The position numbers and the translations under genes are program-made. Positions 7,834 through 15,692 of a stretch of 47,709 nucleotides of DNA are shown here, in pieces. Positions within the stretch are counted from its first letter, which is position 1. The number at the start of each line of letters is the position of its first letter. This DNA comes from Desulfurobacteriaceae bacterium (lineage in GTDB: Bacteria; Aquificota; Aquificia; Desulfurobacteriales; Desulfurobacteriaceae), in NCBI GenBank assembly GCA_027075275.1, contig JALTBO010000133.1, positions 1 to 47,709 of the forward strand, read 5' to 3'. Under the pieces are notes generated by a model. The model was not told the DNA's origin. It saw nothing but the letters and a program-made list of their open reading frames with translations, and made no database searches.

Positions 7834-10469
7834 TCCATAAACTCCAGGTAGAAGGAACGAACATCTTGTTTCAGGTTTTCTATTCTATCATCGGGTAAGA
7901 GAGGGTCTCCGAAAAGCCTTGTGTTTGTTTCAATACGGCGGAGCTCCCTGTAGAGCTCTTCCCCTCTCTTAAAACGGGAGTCTTCCTCTGATAGAGCTTT
8001 CAGGGAAGTGAGGGTATTTCTCAGCCACCTTTTCGTGTAGAGCTGATAGGTATACGATACAAACTCCAGGTCAACAATTCCTCCTCTGCCGTACTTGAAT
8101 GGCTCTTTCTTTCCCAGTTCCCTTTCAAGCCTCTCCCTCATTGAGATAACGCCTGCAAGAACCTCTGAGTTAACAGGACTTCCAAAGAGAAACTCCTTAA
8201 CAGCCTCCTCAACTTCATCTTTTAAAGGTCCAAACAGGAACCGGAACCGGGTAAAGGCAAGTCTCTCCCAGAGCCTTGCGTTCTCCTTCAGGTACTTTCT
8301 GAAGTATTCGGAGGTAAAAACCAGCTCTCCCTTTTCTCCAAAGGGCCTTAAACGGGTATCAACCTCATACCCCAGACTTTCCAGCCTCTTTATAAACTCA
8401 ACGGCCCTTTCTGTATCTTTGTCTTCCGTTGAAGGAGCTATAAAGAGGAGGTCAAGATCTGAGCCAACGTTCATCTCTCTGCTGCCGTGTTTCCCCAGAG
8501 AGGAGAGTGAGAAAGAGGGAGAAAGTTCCCGGTAAACGTCCTCAAGAACCCCATCGCAGACAGAGGTTATCTCTGAGAGGAAGGTCTCAACCTCAGACCT
8601 TCCTAAACGGTATCTGAGAAGGGCTACAGTTTCAAGAACGTTCTTAACAAGCTGAAGGCTCTCAAGCTCCTTTCTCAAGCTCCTGTAAACTGAAGCGTCA
8701 ACTTCCCTCTCTATCAGGTCAGGACGGAAGATGTGTTCAAGGAGCTCCGGCGTCTCTCTGAACCGCCTGAGGAAAAACTCCCTCGTTGAAAGGAGGAAAA
8801 TTAGCAGTTTAATAATGTTCTCGTGAGAGATGTAGGAGAAGAAAAAGAGTTTCCCCTCCTCCGTCTCAATAAAACTGATAAGGTTCTTAAGCGCCGTTAG
8901 CGGAGAAGGTGTAGATAGGAGAAGCCTTAAGAAACGGTCTCCTGCAGCATCAAGCCTGCTCCTCTCCTCCGGCAGAAGGCTCCTCGTTGAAAGGAGGACA
9001 TCTATAAACCGTTTAATCTCCTCCGGCTGTTCAAATCCCAGCTTTCTCAGTTCTTCAACTTCGTAAGAAGAAAGAGCCCTTCTGTCTCCAGTAGGGAAAA
9101 ACCTGTTGAAATGGCAGTTAACCCGTTCCATTACCCCTTTCAGCTGCTCAAGGAACTCCTCTCTGGTTCTGAATCCCATTTTCCTGGCCAGCTCAAGGGC
9201 CTCTTCACTTTCAGGGTGAAACGTTTGAGTCTGTCTGAAATCGGTTATCTGGAGCATATGTTCACAACGTCTGAGGAAGATGTAGGAACTACGGAGCTCT
9301 CTGTACTCCTCCTCTGTCAGAAATCCCCACCTGTAAAGGCGCCTGAGCGCAACGAGGGTATTCCTTGAGCGGATCTGAGGAAACTTACCACCGTAGATGA
9401 GCTGGAAGGCCTGAACGATAAACTCAATTTCCCTGATTCCCCCCGTACCCAGCTTCAGGTCTACTTTGTCTCCCTTTTTCCTCACCTTGGCCTTTATCAT
9501 CTCTTTGAGCCTTAGAACCTCATCAATGAGGGAGATGTCAATGTACTTCCTATAGACGAAGGCCCTTGCAAGCTTTAAAAACTCAATGCCCGTTCCTGTA
9601 ATATCTCCGGCAGATGGGCGGGCTTTCAGAAGGGCAAACCTCTCCCACGGCCTTGCAACGGCAGTGTAGTACTGCTCAAGGGCTTCAATATCGTTGACCA
9701 GAGGCCCCATAGTTCCGTTTGGTCTCAACCGCGTATCTACGGGACAGCAGATACCTTCCGGTGTTCTCTCAGTCAACAGCTCTGTTATCTCTTTCGCTAA
9801 GAGGGTAAAGAAGTCGTGGTTGTGGAGCTCCCCGTAACTTCCTCCTGAAGTCTTACCGTATCGGCTCCCGTAAACGTAGATAACGTCTATGTCTGAAGCG
9901 TAGTTGAGCTCAAAACCGCCGGCTTTTCCCATATCAACAACAACAAAGGTAGAGGTGGGCTCTCCGTACCGTTTAATTAACTGAGAGCAGGCAAACCGGT
10001 AGGCCCCTCTTACGCAGGCATCGTGAATCAGAGTAACGTCCCTAACAAGCTCCTGAAAAGGAGCAAGGTTCAGAATGTCTCTAAGTACTACCCTTGCCAT
10101 GTGGAAGTGCTTAAAAATGCGAAGCTCATCCATAAAAGCTTTCCTGTCGGTTGAGGAAGGTTTAAACTCAAAATCTCCCGGGAGAAACTTCTTCTGGTAA
10201 ATCTCCTGTAAACGGGAAAGGAGCTCTGTATGCCTTACGAGGAATTCTGCAAGGAACCGTGAAGCAGAGAAAAGCTCAATCAGGTGATAGAGAAACTCTG
10301 TTTTAACCCCTTTCGGGAACTCCCCCTTCAGAACGGTGTAGAGCCTTTCAAGGTAGATGAGAGCTCTCCTCGGGTTGGGAAGCCTATCTGCGTTTTCCTC
10401 AACGTAGGAGAGGAGCTCCCTCCACTCCCCCGAAAACTCTGCCTTTAATTTCTCAATCAGGTAATTCAC
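7812..10469 (-). CDS. glnE: Glutamine synthetase adenylyltransferase/deadenylase GlnE
   Basis: GlnE attaches and removes AMP on glutamine synthetase in response to PII and glutamine. The 885-residue protein carries both nucleotidyltransferase halves: the N-terminal deadenylase centre GKAGGFELNYASDIDVIYVYG near residues 180-200 and the C-terminal adenylylase centre GKHGSREMNVGSDLDLLFI near 650-670, each with the G-x11-DxD pattern, each followed by an RLRP segment (DTRLRPNG, DTRLRPFGEKG). The start is GTG, overlapping the psiE-like stop (GTGA). Its place behind rpoN fits a nitrogen-control operon. Confidence 0.95.
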   Translation of the reverse strand: MNYLIEKLKAEFSGEWRELLSYVEENADRLPNPRRALIYLERLYTVLKGEFPKGVKTEFLYHLIELFSASRFLAEFLVRHTELLSRLQEIYQKKFLPGDFEFKPSSTDRKAFMDELRIFKHFHMARVVLRDILNLAPFQELVRDVTLIHDACVRGAYRFACSQLIKRYGEPTSTFVVVDMGKAGGFELNYASDIDVIYVYGSRYGKTSGGSYGELHNHDFFTLLAKEITELLTERTPEGICCPVDTRLRPNGTMGPLVNDIEALEQYYTAVARPWERFALLKARPSAGDITGTGIEFLKLARAFVYRKYIDISLIDEVLRLKEMIKAKVRKKGDKVDLKLGTGGIREIEFIVQAFQLIYGGKFPQIRSRNTLVALRRLYRWGFLTEEEYRELRSSYIFLRRCEHMLQITDFRQTQTFHPESEEALELARKMGFRTREEFLEQLKGVMERVNCHFNRFFPTGDRRALSSYEVEELRKLGFEQPEEIKRFIDVLLSTRSLLPEERSRLDAAGDRFLRLLLSTPSPLTALKNLISFIETEEGKLFFFSYISHENIIKLLIFLLSTREFFLRRFRETPELLEHIFRPDLIEREVDASVYRSLRKELESLQLVKNVLETVALLRYRLGRSEVETFLSEITSVCDGVLEDVYRELSPSFSLSSLGKHGSREMNVGSDLDLLFIAPSTEDKDTERAVEFIKRLESLGYEVDTRLRPFGEKGELVFTSEYFRKYLKENARLWERLAFTRFRFLFGPLKDEVEEAVKEFLFGSPVNSEVLAGVISMRERLERELGKKEPFKYGRGGIVDLEFVSYTYQLYTKRWLRNTLTSLKALSEEDSRFKRGEELYRELRRIETNTRLFGDPLLPDDRIENLKQDVRSFYLEFMEWMRSRV

Positions 10470-10918
10470 GCCTTCCTCAACCTTCCAGTAACTTTATAGA
10501 AATAAAAGATAAGAACGAAAAAGAGGGCAGACGCAAAGGTAAGAACAAAGATAAGATGAGCGTTCTGAGGTTCAGGAGAGAGAAGTATCAGCTTCCTCGT
10601 AACAACGATAAAACCTATTTCAAGGAGAGAAAGAACGTAGTGGATCCTTTTCTGGTAGAACATCGCCGATATAAAGTCAATAACAATCAAAACAAATAGG
10701 GCATCTGTAAGGAAATCCCTCATCTGGGTAAATGTCAAAAAGAAAGAATCCCCCTTCACCATCAAAAAGAGCCTATCTACAAGGGTCAACAGGCAGAAAA
10801 CGAGGTAAACTGTAAGAACCAGAATAAAGAGGAACCTCATAAATTGGACAGTTTTCTGAAGGATCTTGTAACTCCTCGTTCCTATTAGCTCCATCTTATC
10901 TGGAGTCTCAACCTTCAT
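10466..10918 (-). CDS. PsiE-family small membrane protein
   Basis: A 150-residue integral membrane protein with four hydrophobic segments (about residues 28-48, 70-85, 92-108, 122-143). The stretch FLTDALFVLIVIDFISAMF and the following HYVLSLLEIGFIVVTRKLIL match the phosphate-starvation-inducible PsiE family in layout. The function of the family is not established. It sits between rpoN and glnE with four-base ATGA/GTGA overlaps on both sides, so it is translated with them. Confidence 0.7.
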   Translation of the reverse strand: MKVETPDKMELIGTRSYKILQKTVQFMRFLFILVLTVYLVFCLLTLVDRLFLMVKGDSFFLTFTQMRDFLTDALFVLIVIDFISAMFYQKRIHYVLSLLEIGFIVVTRKLILLSPEPQNAHLIFVLTFASALFFVLIFYFYKVTGRLRKA

Positions 10919-12201
10919 TTAACCCTCCTTTTAGAAGCCGCAGGAATTCCCATCTCCTCCCGATACTTTGCAACAGTTCTCCTTGCGATATTAAAGCCCT
11001 TTTCTTTAAGAATTTCTGCTATCTTACTGTCGCTGTAAGGTTTCCTTTTATCCTCATTCTCAATAATTTCTCTGATAACCCCCTTTACTTCTTCCTGTTG
11101 GGAAGAAGAAACCTGCCTGCTGAGGAAGAAAACGGCAGGATATACGCCAAAAGGTGTCTCTATTAGCTTGTCCTTTAAAGCCCTGCTTACAGTTGACTCG
11201 TGAACAGAAAGGGAAGAAGCGATATCTGAAAGGGTAACAGGTTTCAAGGTTTTCCCGTCTTTTAAAAACTCTCTCTGCCTGCTAAAGAGCTCCCTTAAAA
11301 CCCTTTCCAGCGTCTCTTTCCTCTGCTCTACAGCCTTCTTGAGCCATAGAGCTCTCTGGTACTTCTCCTGAATAAACTTTTTCAGCTCTTCACGGGAAGC
11401 GTGCTTCAGGTAGTAGCTGTTTATCCTGAAGTTGAAAAATTCTGGAAGCAGAACTTCTACTCTAACCTCTCCGCTTCTGTTAAGCCACACCCTTGCATCG
11501 GGCTTAACGGCAGCGTTAAACTCTCCACCTTCACCGGGACGGGTATCGCACCGCTTCAGGTATGAGAGGAGCTCCTCAAACTCTCTCTCTGTCAAGCCGG
11601 CCTTCGCCCTAAAAGTTGAAGGAGAGGAGATGTATTCCAGAAAGGAGAGGGAATCTATGAGCTTCGGAGGAGCTCCCATCTCCTCAAGCTGAGCCTGAAG
11701 ACTCTCTTTAAGGGAGTAAGAACCACAACCAACCGGCGTTAACCTTTTAAACTGTTCCCTGACCTCTCTAACCTTTTCAACGAGAACACCCAAACGGGAA
11801 GCTATCTCCTCCTCCTTTAAAAGAAGGAAACCGTTTCTGTCAAGGTTATCAAGGATAAAAAGGGCAACATCCCTATCCCGACCGTCAAACTCCAAAAAAA
11901 CCTGTTCCTTCAGTTTCTCGTAAACGCTCTCCTTTGAAGGGTAAACTGCCTCCTCCCGTTCTTCAGGGACAAAAACGTTTCCTCCCTCAAAGACAAAATC
12001 CAGACTCTCCCCGTTTTCTCCCTCTGAAAAGGAAGACTCCTCCTTCTCCGGTTCTATAAGAGGATTGGTCTCCATCTCGTTCCTGATAAACTCCTCTAAA
12101 GAGACGAGAGGAAGCTGCAAAAGATGAAGGCTCAAAACGACAGAAGGCGTCAACCTTAGCTGTTGAGTCAGGTTCAGACTCAGTTCAAACTGCTGCCTCA
12201 A
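10915..12201 (-). CDS. rpoN: RNA polymerase sigma-54 factor
   Basis: RpoN directs transcription from -24/-12 promoters together with AAA+ activators. The 428-residue protein has the Gln/Leu-rich region I (LSLNLTQQLRLTPSVVLSLHLLQLP), the acidic region II (EEESSFSEGE), the core-binding domain, a helix-turn-helix-like VTLSDIASSLSVHESTVSRALK and the C-terminal RpoN box ARRTVAKYREEMGIP. The start is TTG with GGGGAGAG upstream. It heads a five-gene operon with glnE and starts 29 bases from the divergent M48 protease gene. I found no clear sigma-54 promoter in the window. Confidence 0.97.
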   Translation of the reverse strand: MRQQFELSLNLTQQLRLTPSVVLSLHLLQLPLVSLEEFIRNEMETNPLIEPEKEESSFSEGENGESLDFVFEGGNVFVPEEREEAVYPSKESVYEKLKEQVFLEFDGRDRDVALFILDNLDRNGFLLLKEEEIASRLGVLVEKVREVREQFKRLTPVGCGSYSLKESLQAQLEEMGAPPKLIDSLSFLEYISSPSTFRAKAGLTEREFEELLSYLKRCDTRPGEGGEFNAAVKPDARVWLNRSGEVRVEVLLPEFFNFRINSYYLKHASREELKKFIQEKYQRALWLKKAVEQRKETLERVLRELFSRQREFLKDGKTLKPVTLSDIASSLSVHESTVSRALKDKLIETPFGVYPAVFFLSRQVSSSQQEEVKGVIREIIENEDKRKPYSDSKIAEILKEKGFNIARRTVAKYREEMGIPAASKRRVK

Positions 12202-12230
12202 AACTCTCCCCGTAGTAAAATTCTTCTGTC

Positions 12231-13118
12231 ATGGGAAGAATATATGTTCTACCGCTACTCTTTGTTTTAACGCTCTTTTCTTTTGCCTGCGGCGTCGTCA
12301 GAACCTCTCCATTCGGAGAGACGTCGCTGATCCTCATTCCCACGTCACAGGAAGTTGCGCTGGGCAGAGAGGCAGCACAGGAAGTTGAAAGCCACTCAAA
12401 AATGTGTAAAGACCCTGTAATAAACAGCTACGTTAACTGGGTAGGACAGAAGATAGCTGCAGTATCGGGCAGGTACGACATAACCTACCACTACAAGGTA
12501 ATAGACAGTCCTGAACTCAATGCCTTCTCACTGCCGGGAGGGTGGGTCTACGTCTACACAGGCCTCCTGAAACACCTGAAGAACGAAGCAGACCTTGCCT
12601 TCGTTTTAGGCCACGAAACAGGACACATCGTTGGAAGACACGCCATAAGAAGACTTCAGGTAATCTACGGTATCAACTTCCTCCTCTCTCTTACGCTGGG
12701 AGGGAAAGAGGTATCTCAAACAGAGCTTGAGGTGATAAAGGTTCTTTATCAGATAGTTCTCGCCGGCTACAGCAGACAGGAGGAGTTTGAGGCAGATGAG
12801 ATGGGAGCCTACTTTACCGGAAAGGCCGGCTGGAACCCCGTTGCTTCAATAGAGACCCTGGAGATACTGGATAAACTGATGAAGTTCAAACCTTCAGGAG
12901 TAACAGAGCTCTTTATGGACCACCCAACAAACAGGAAACGGATAGAGAACCTCAACCGGTGGATAAGAACCTTCCCCAAGAGCTGGCTTAAAAACCCCTT
13001 CAACGAAGAGAGGTACAGGGAGAAAGTTCTCAGGAGGCTTAATGGAGATACTGAAAGAGGGAAAGAGGGTAATAGAGGAGGAAGCAAGAGCCCTTCAGAA
13101 ACTATCAGAGCTGCTTGA
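12231..13118 (+). CDS. M48-family zinc metalloprotease, probably a lipoprotein
   Basis: A 295-residue periplasmic peptidase resembling BepA/LoiP. It has a hydrophobic signal sequence ending SFACGVV (Cys20 as a possible lipid-attachment site, although the -3 residue is not the usual Leu), then HETGH at residues 128-132 (zinc ligands and catalytic Glu) and EFEADEMG near residue 185 (third ligand). The family clears misfolded outer-membrane proteins. I see no good ribosome-binding site before the ATG. The 3' end overlaps kdsD by 77 bases in another frame, so the last residues are under double constraint. Confidence 0.88.
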   Translation: MGRIYVLPLLFVLTLFSFACGVVRTSPFGETSLILIPTSQEVALGREAAQEVESHSKMCKDPVINSYVNWVGQKIAAVSGRYDITYHYKVIDSPELNAFSLPGGWVYVYTGLLKHLKNEADLAFVLGHETGHIVGRHAIRRLQVIYGINFLLSLTLGGKEVSQTELEVIKVLYQIVLAGYSRQEEFEADEMGAYFTGKAGWNPVASIETLEILDKLMKFKPSGVTELFMDHPTNRKRIENLNRWIRTFPKSWLKNPFNEERYREKVLRRLNGDTERGKEGNRGGSKSPSETIRAA

Positions 13119-13998
13119 TGAGAACTTTGTAAAGGCTGTGGAGCTCCTTTTCAAAACAAGAGGAAGGGTCGTTCTAACAGGAGTTGGAAAATCGGGCCTT
13201 ATATGTAAGAAAATAGCTGCAACCCTTTCAAGTACAGGAACCCCCGCCTTCTTCCTCCACCCAACAGATGCAGCCCACGGAGACCTGGGAATGGTAAAGG
13301 GAGAAGACACAGTAATTGCCGTCTCAAACAGCGGAGAGACACAGGAGCTCCTCTCCATAATCCCCCTCATTAAGAGCTTTGGAATCCCCGTTATTGCAAT
13401 AACCAGCAACCCAAACTCCTCCCTCGCAAAGCTTTCAGACGTTGTCCTTAACCTTTACGTTGAGAGAGAAGCCTGCCCTCTAAACCTTGCTCCCACAACT
13501 TCAACAACTGCTACGTTGGCCCTCGGAGATGCCCTTGCAGCCGCACTTATGAAGCTGAAAGGGTTTACAGATAGGGATTTCAAGCGCCTCCACCCCGGAG
13601 GAAAGTTAGGAATAAGGCTCTCAAAGGTTAAAGACATTATGAGAAAGGGAAGTGATATACCAACGGTAACCCCGGAAACGCCGATGAAAGAAGTTATTTA
13701 CGAGATCTCCTCAAAAAAACTGGGAGCAACTCTTGTTGTTGATAAAGAGGGAAAACTTTCAGGAATAATAACAGATGGCGATTTGAGAAGGGCCTTTGAA
13801 AGAGGATTCGGCCTTGAATCTAAAGCGAAAGAAATTATGACTGAAAATCCCAAAGTCATAAAAGGAGAACTGTTTGCGGAAGAAGCTTTAAAAATTATGG
13901 AAGAAAACAAAATAACTGTCCTTCCCATAGTCAACGAAAAAGGAGAAGTAGAAGGTATTATCCACCTACACGATATCCTGGGAAGAAGAATTCTATAG
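13042..13998 (+). CDS. kdsD: D-arabinose-5-phosphate isomerase (KpsF/GutQ family)
   Basis: Converts ribulose-5-phosphate to arabinose-5-phosphate, the first step to Kdo for LPS. The 318-residue protein has an SIS sugar-isomerase domain (VVLTGVGKSGLICKKIAATLSSTGTPAFFLHP, residues about 40-75) and two C-terminal CBS motifs (VKDIMRKGSDIPTVTP and AKEIMTENPKVIKGE). The ATG follows AGGAGG with a normal spacer, which supports this start despite the 77-base overlap with the M48 gene. The length matches E. coli KdsD. With gmhA elsewhere in the window it indicates an LPS-bearing outer membrane. Confidence 0.95.
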   Translation: MEILKEGKRVIEEEARALQKLSELLDENFVKAVELLFKTRGRVVLTGVGKSGLICKKIAATLSSTGTPAFFLHPTDAAHGDLGMVKGEDTVIAVSNSGETQELLSIIPLIKSFGIPVIAITSNPNSSLAKLSDVVLNLYVEREACPLNLAPTTSTTATLALGDALAAALMKLKGFTDRDFKRLHPGGKLGIRLSKVKDIMRKGSDIPTVTPETPMKEVIYEISSKKLGATLVVDKEGKLSGIITDGDLRRAFERGFGLESKAKEIMTENPKVIKGELFAEEALKIMEENKITVLPIVNEKGEVEGIIHLHDILGRRIL

Positions 13999-14032
13999 AG
14001 ATTCAAATTTTTCAAACAAAATCCAGAATTTG

Positions 14033-14041
14033 TGTTAAAAT
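14033..14041 (+). promoter_or_regulatory. Extended -10 promoter of the CopG-like gene
   Basis: TG-T-TAAAAT forms an extended -10 box ahead of the small CopG-like gene; TTCAAA at 14011-14016 is a weak -35 candidate with a 19-base spacer. It is directly followed by the inverted repeat ACTGT-N6-ACAGT at 14043-14058, placed where a repressor would cover the transcription start. Confidence 0.4.
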
Positions 14042-14074
14042 GACTGTAAACAAACAGTATTTTTGGAGGATAAA

Positions 14075-14311
14075 ATGGCAAGAGGAAGAAAAGCAGGGAA
14101 AAGGGCCAACAGAATTGTTCGCCTCTCAATACCCAAAAGGCTCTACTTTATCCTTTTAGGTGTTGCAGGAAACAACGAGCAGAAGCTCAACAGACTTATA
14201 AGACTCATTATTGAGGAAAAGTTAGAGAACTCCACAGTCGCAGAACTCTCTCAACTCCTTGAACCTGCAAAGAGAAAAGAGGAAGAAGAAACAGAAAGCG
14301 AAGAACAGTAG
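14075..14311 (+). CDS. Small CopG/ribbon-helix-helix-like protein
   Basis: The ORF track starts at a TTG (14063) that overlaps the ribosome-binding site GGAGG; the ATG at 14075 is the better start and gives 78 residues. The protein begins with a very basic tail (MARGRKAGKRANR), continues with a strand-helix-helix pattern like CopG (RIVRLSIPKRLYFILL, then a helix in NRLIRLIIEEKLE), and ends in an acidic Lys/Glu tail. This suggests a small DNA-binding regulator. An inverted repeat ahead of it could be its own operator. Its stop abuts the stop of the convergent pabB gene. Confidence 0.65.
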   Translation: MARGRKAGKRANRIVRLSIPKRLYFILLGVAGNNEQKLNRLIRLIIEEKLENSTVAELSQLLEPAKRKEEEETESEEQ

Positions 14312-15598
14312 TCAGAAAGCTATTCCCAGGGATTCTAAAAGGGCCCTTCCTTTGTGGAGGGTCTCCTCAAACTCTTTTTCGGGAACGGAATCCCAGACAA
14401 TACCGGCCCCAACCTGGAGGACTCCAAAACTCTCTTTAAAGAGAAGCGTTCTTATAACGATGTTAAAGTCCATACTCCCGTTAAACGCCATGTAGCCGAC
14501 TGAACCTGTGTAGAGAGCTCTCCTCGTCGGCTCAAGCTCTGCAATAATCTCCATAGTTCTCACTTTGGGAGCCCCCGTAATCGTCCCTCCCGGAAACATC
14601 GCCTTTAAAACGTCAACGCTCCTGACTCCATCTTTCAGAACTCCCCTGACGTTTGAAACAATATGGATAACGTGGGAGTAATACTCAGGAACCATAAGCT
14701 CATCAACCTCAACGGTCCCAAATCTGCATATCCTTCCAAGGTCGTTCCTCTCAAGGTCAACAAGCATTACGTGTTCAGCCCTCTCCTTTTCAGATAAAAA
14801 GAGCTCCCTCTCAAGCTCCCTGTCTTCTTCTGCCGTCTTTCCCCTCCTCCTCGTTCCCGCTATCGGCCTCGTCTCAACAAGCTTACCCTCCACTCTGACA
14901 AGCCTTTCAGGAGAACAGGAGACGGCTGTAAACTCTCCAAGCTGGAAGAAGAAAGAGAAGGGAGAAGGGTTTAAACTCCTGAGCCTCCTGTAAAGCTCCA
15001 CAGAGCTCCCTTCAAAGAGAACGTCTATTCTCTGAGAGAAGTTAACCTGAAACGAATCCCCAGCAGCTATGTAATTCTTTATCTTTTCAACAGCATAAGT
15101 AAAATACTCTTTATCCATGTTTGTTTTATAAAAAACTGAGAAATAATCTTTCTGGCTGTATTCCGGTAGCCTTTCAACGTCTAAACCACCTTCAAGTGAA
15201 ATCAGAAACGCCCTCTTCTTAAGGTTATCAAAGATTAAAGTCTGCTTCGGCAGGAAAAAGTGGACGTCGGGCATCTTTAAATCGTCAACGTAAGGAGAGG
15301 GAACGTTCTCTATAAAACGGTTGGCGTCGTAGGAAACGTAGCCGTAGATTCCAAAGGGCAGACCATCAATACGGTACTTACCGGCATATTTTAAGTAGAA
15401 GCGGTGGAGCTCCTCAAAAACCTCCGGGCTATTCTTTAAAATTAGCTCATCTTCAACCCCTATACAGATGACAGAGAACCTGCCGGTCTTCCCGTTTACG
15501 TTGGCAGAGTCAAGAAAAAGGTTAACAGGATAACCGGCCTCTGAGAGGGAAAGGAAAACTTCCATAGGGTCTCTATAAGGTAGAGGCTCTAACTTCAA
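14312..15598 (-). CDS. pabB: Aminodeoxychorismate synthase component I
   Basis: A chorismate-utilising enzyme of the PabB/TrpE family; with a glutaminase partner it makes 4-amino-4-deoxychorismate for folate. The 428-residue protein has [38 protein letters not shown] and [16 protein letters not shown], all chorismate-binding landmarks. QVNFSQR and the PIAGT context favour PabB over TrpE; Lys in GAPKVR is shared by both. The start is TTG with GGAGGG seven bases upstream. No PabA or PabC lies next to it. Divergent from ilvB. Confidence 0.85.
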   Translation of the reverse strand: MKLEPLPYRDPMEVFLSLSEAGYPVNLFLDSANVNGKTGRFSVICIGVEDELILKNSPEVFEELHRFYLKYAGKYRIDGLPFGIYGYVSYDANRFIENVPSPYVDDLKMPDVHFFLPKQTLIFDNLKKRAFLISLEGGLDVERLPEYSQKDYFSVFYKTNMDKEYFTYAVEKIKNYIAAGDSFQVNFSQRIDVLFEGSSVELYRRLRSLNPSPFSFFFQLGEFTAVSCSPERLVRVEGKLVETRPIAGTRRRGKTAEEDRELERELFLSEKERAEHVMLVDLERNDLGRICRFGTVEVDELMVPEYYSHVIHIVSNVRGVLKDGVRSVDVLKAMFPGGTITGAPKVRTMEIIAELEPTRRALYTGSVGYMAFNGSMDFNIVIRTLLFKESFGVLQVGAGIVWDSVPEKEFEETLHKGRALLESLGIAF

Positions 15599-15654
15599 GG
15601 GTTATCCCTCCTCTACTGAGAGTGAAACTCAATATAGGAGCTGAACAACCTTTG

Positions 15655-15663
15655 TGCTATTAT
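15655..15663 (+). promoter_or_regulatory. Extended -10 promoter of the ilv operon
   Basis: TG-C-TATTAT lies about 30 bases before the ilvB ATG. No strong -35 is visible, which is usual for extended -10 promoters. The leader would be about 23 bases, too short for an attenuator or riboswitch, so any control must act at initiation. On the opposite strand TATATT (15636-15631) is a weak -10 for pabB. Confidence 0.4.
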
Positions 15664-15692
15664 TCCCAATTACACGAAGCAGGAGGAGTGTA

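Noticed and set aside
15599-15692. Attenuator, T-box or leader peptide ahead of the ilv operon
   Set aside because: The predicted leader is about 23 bases and no Leu/Val/Ile-rich small ORF or terminator hairpin is seen.
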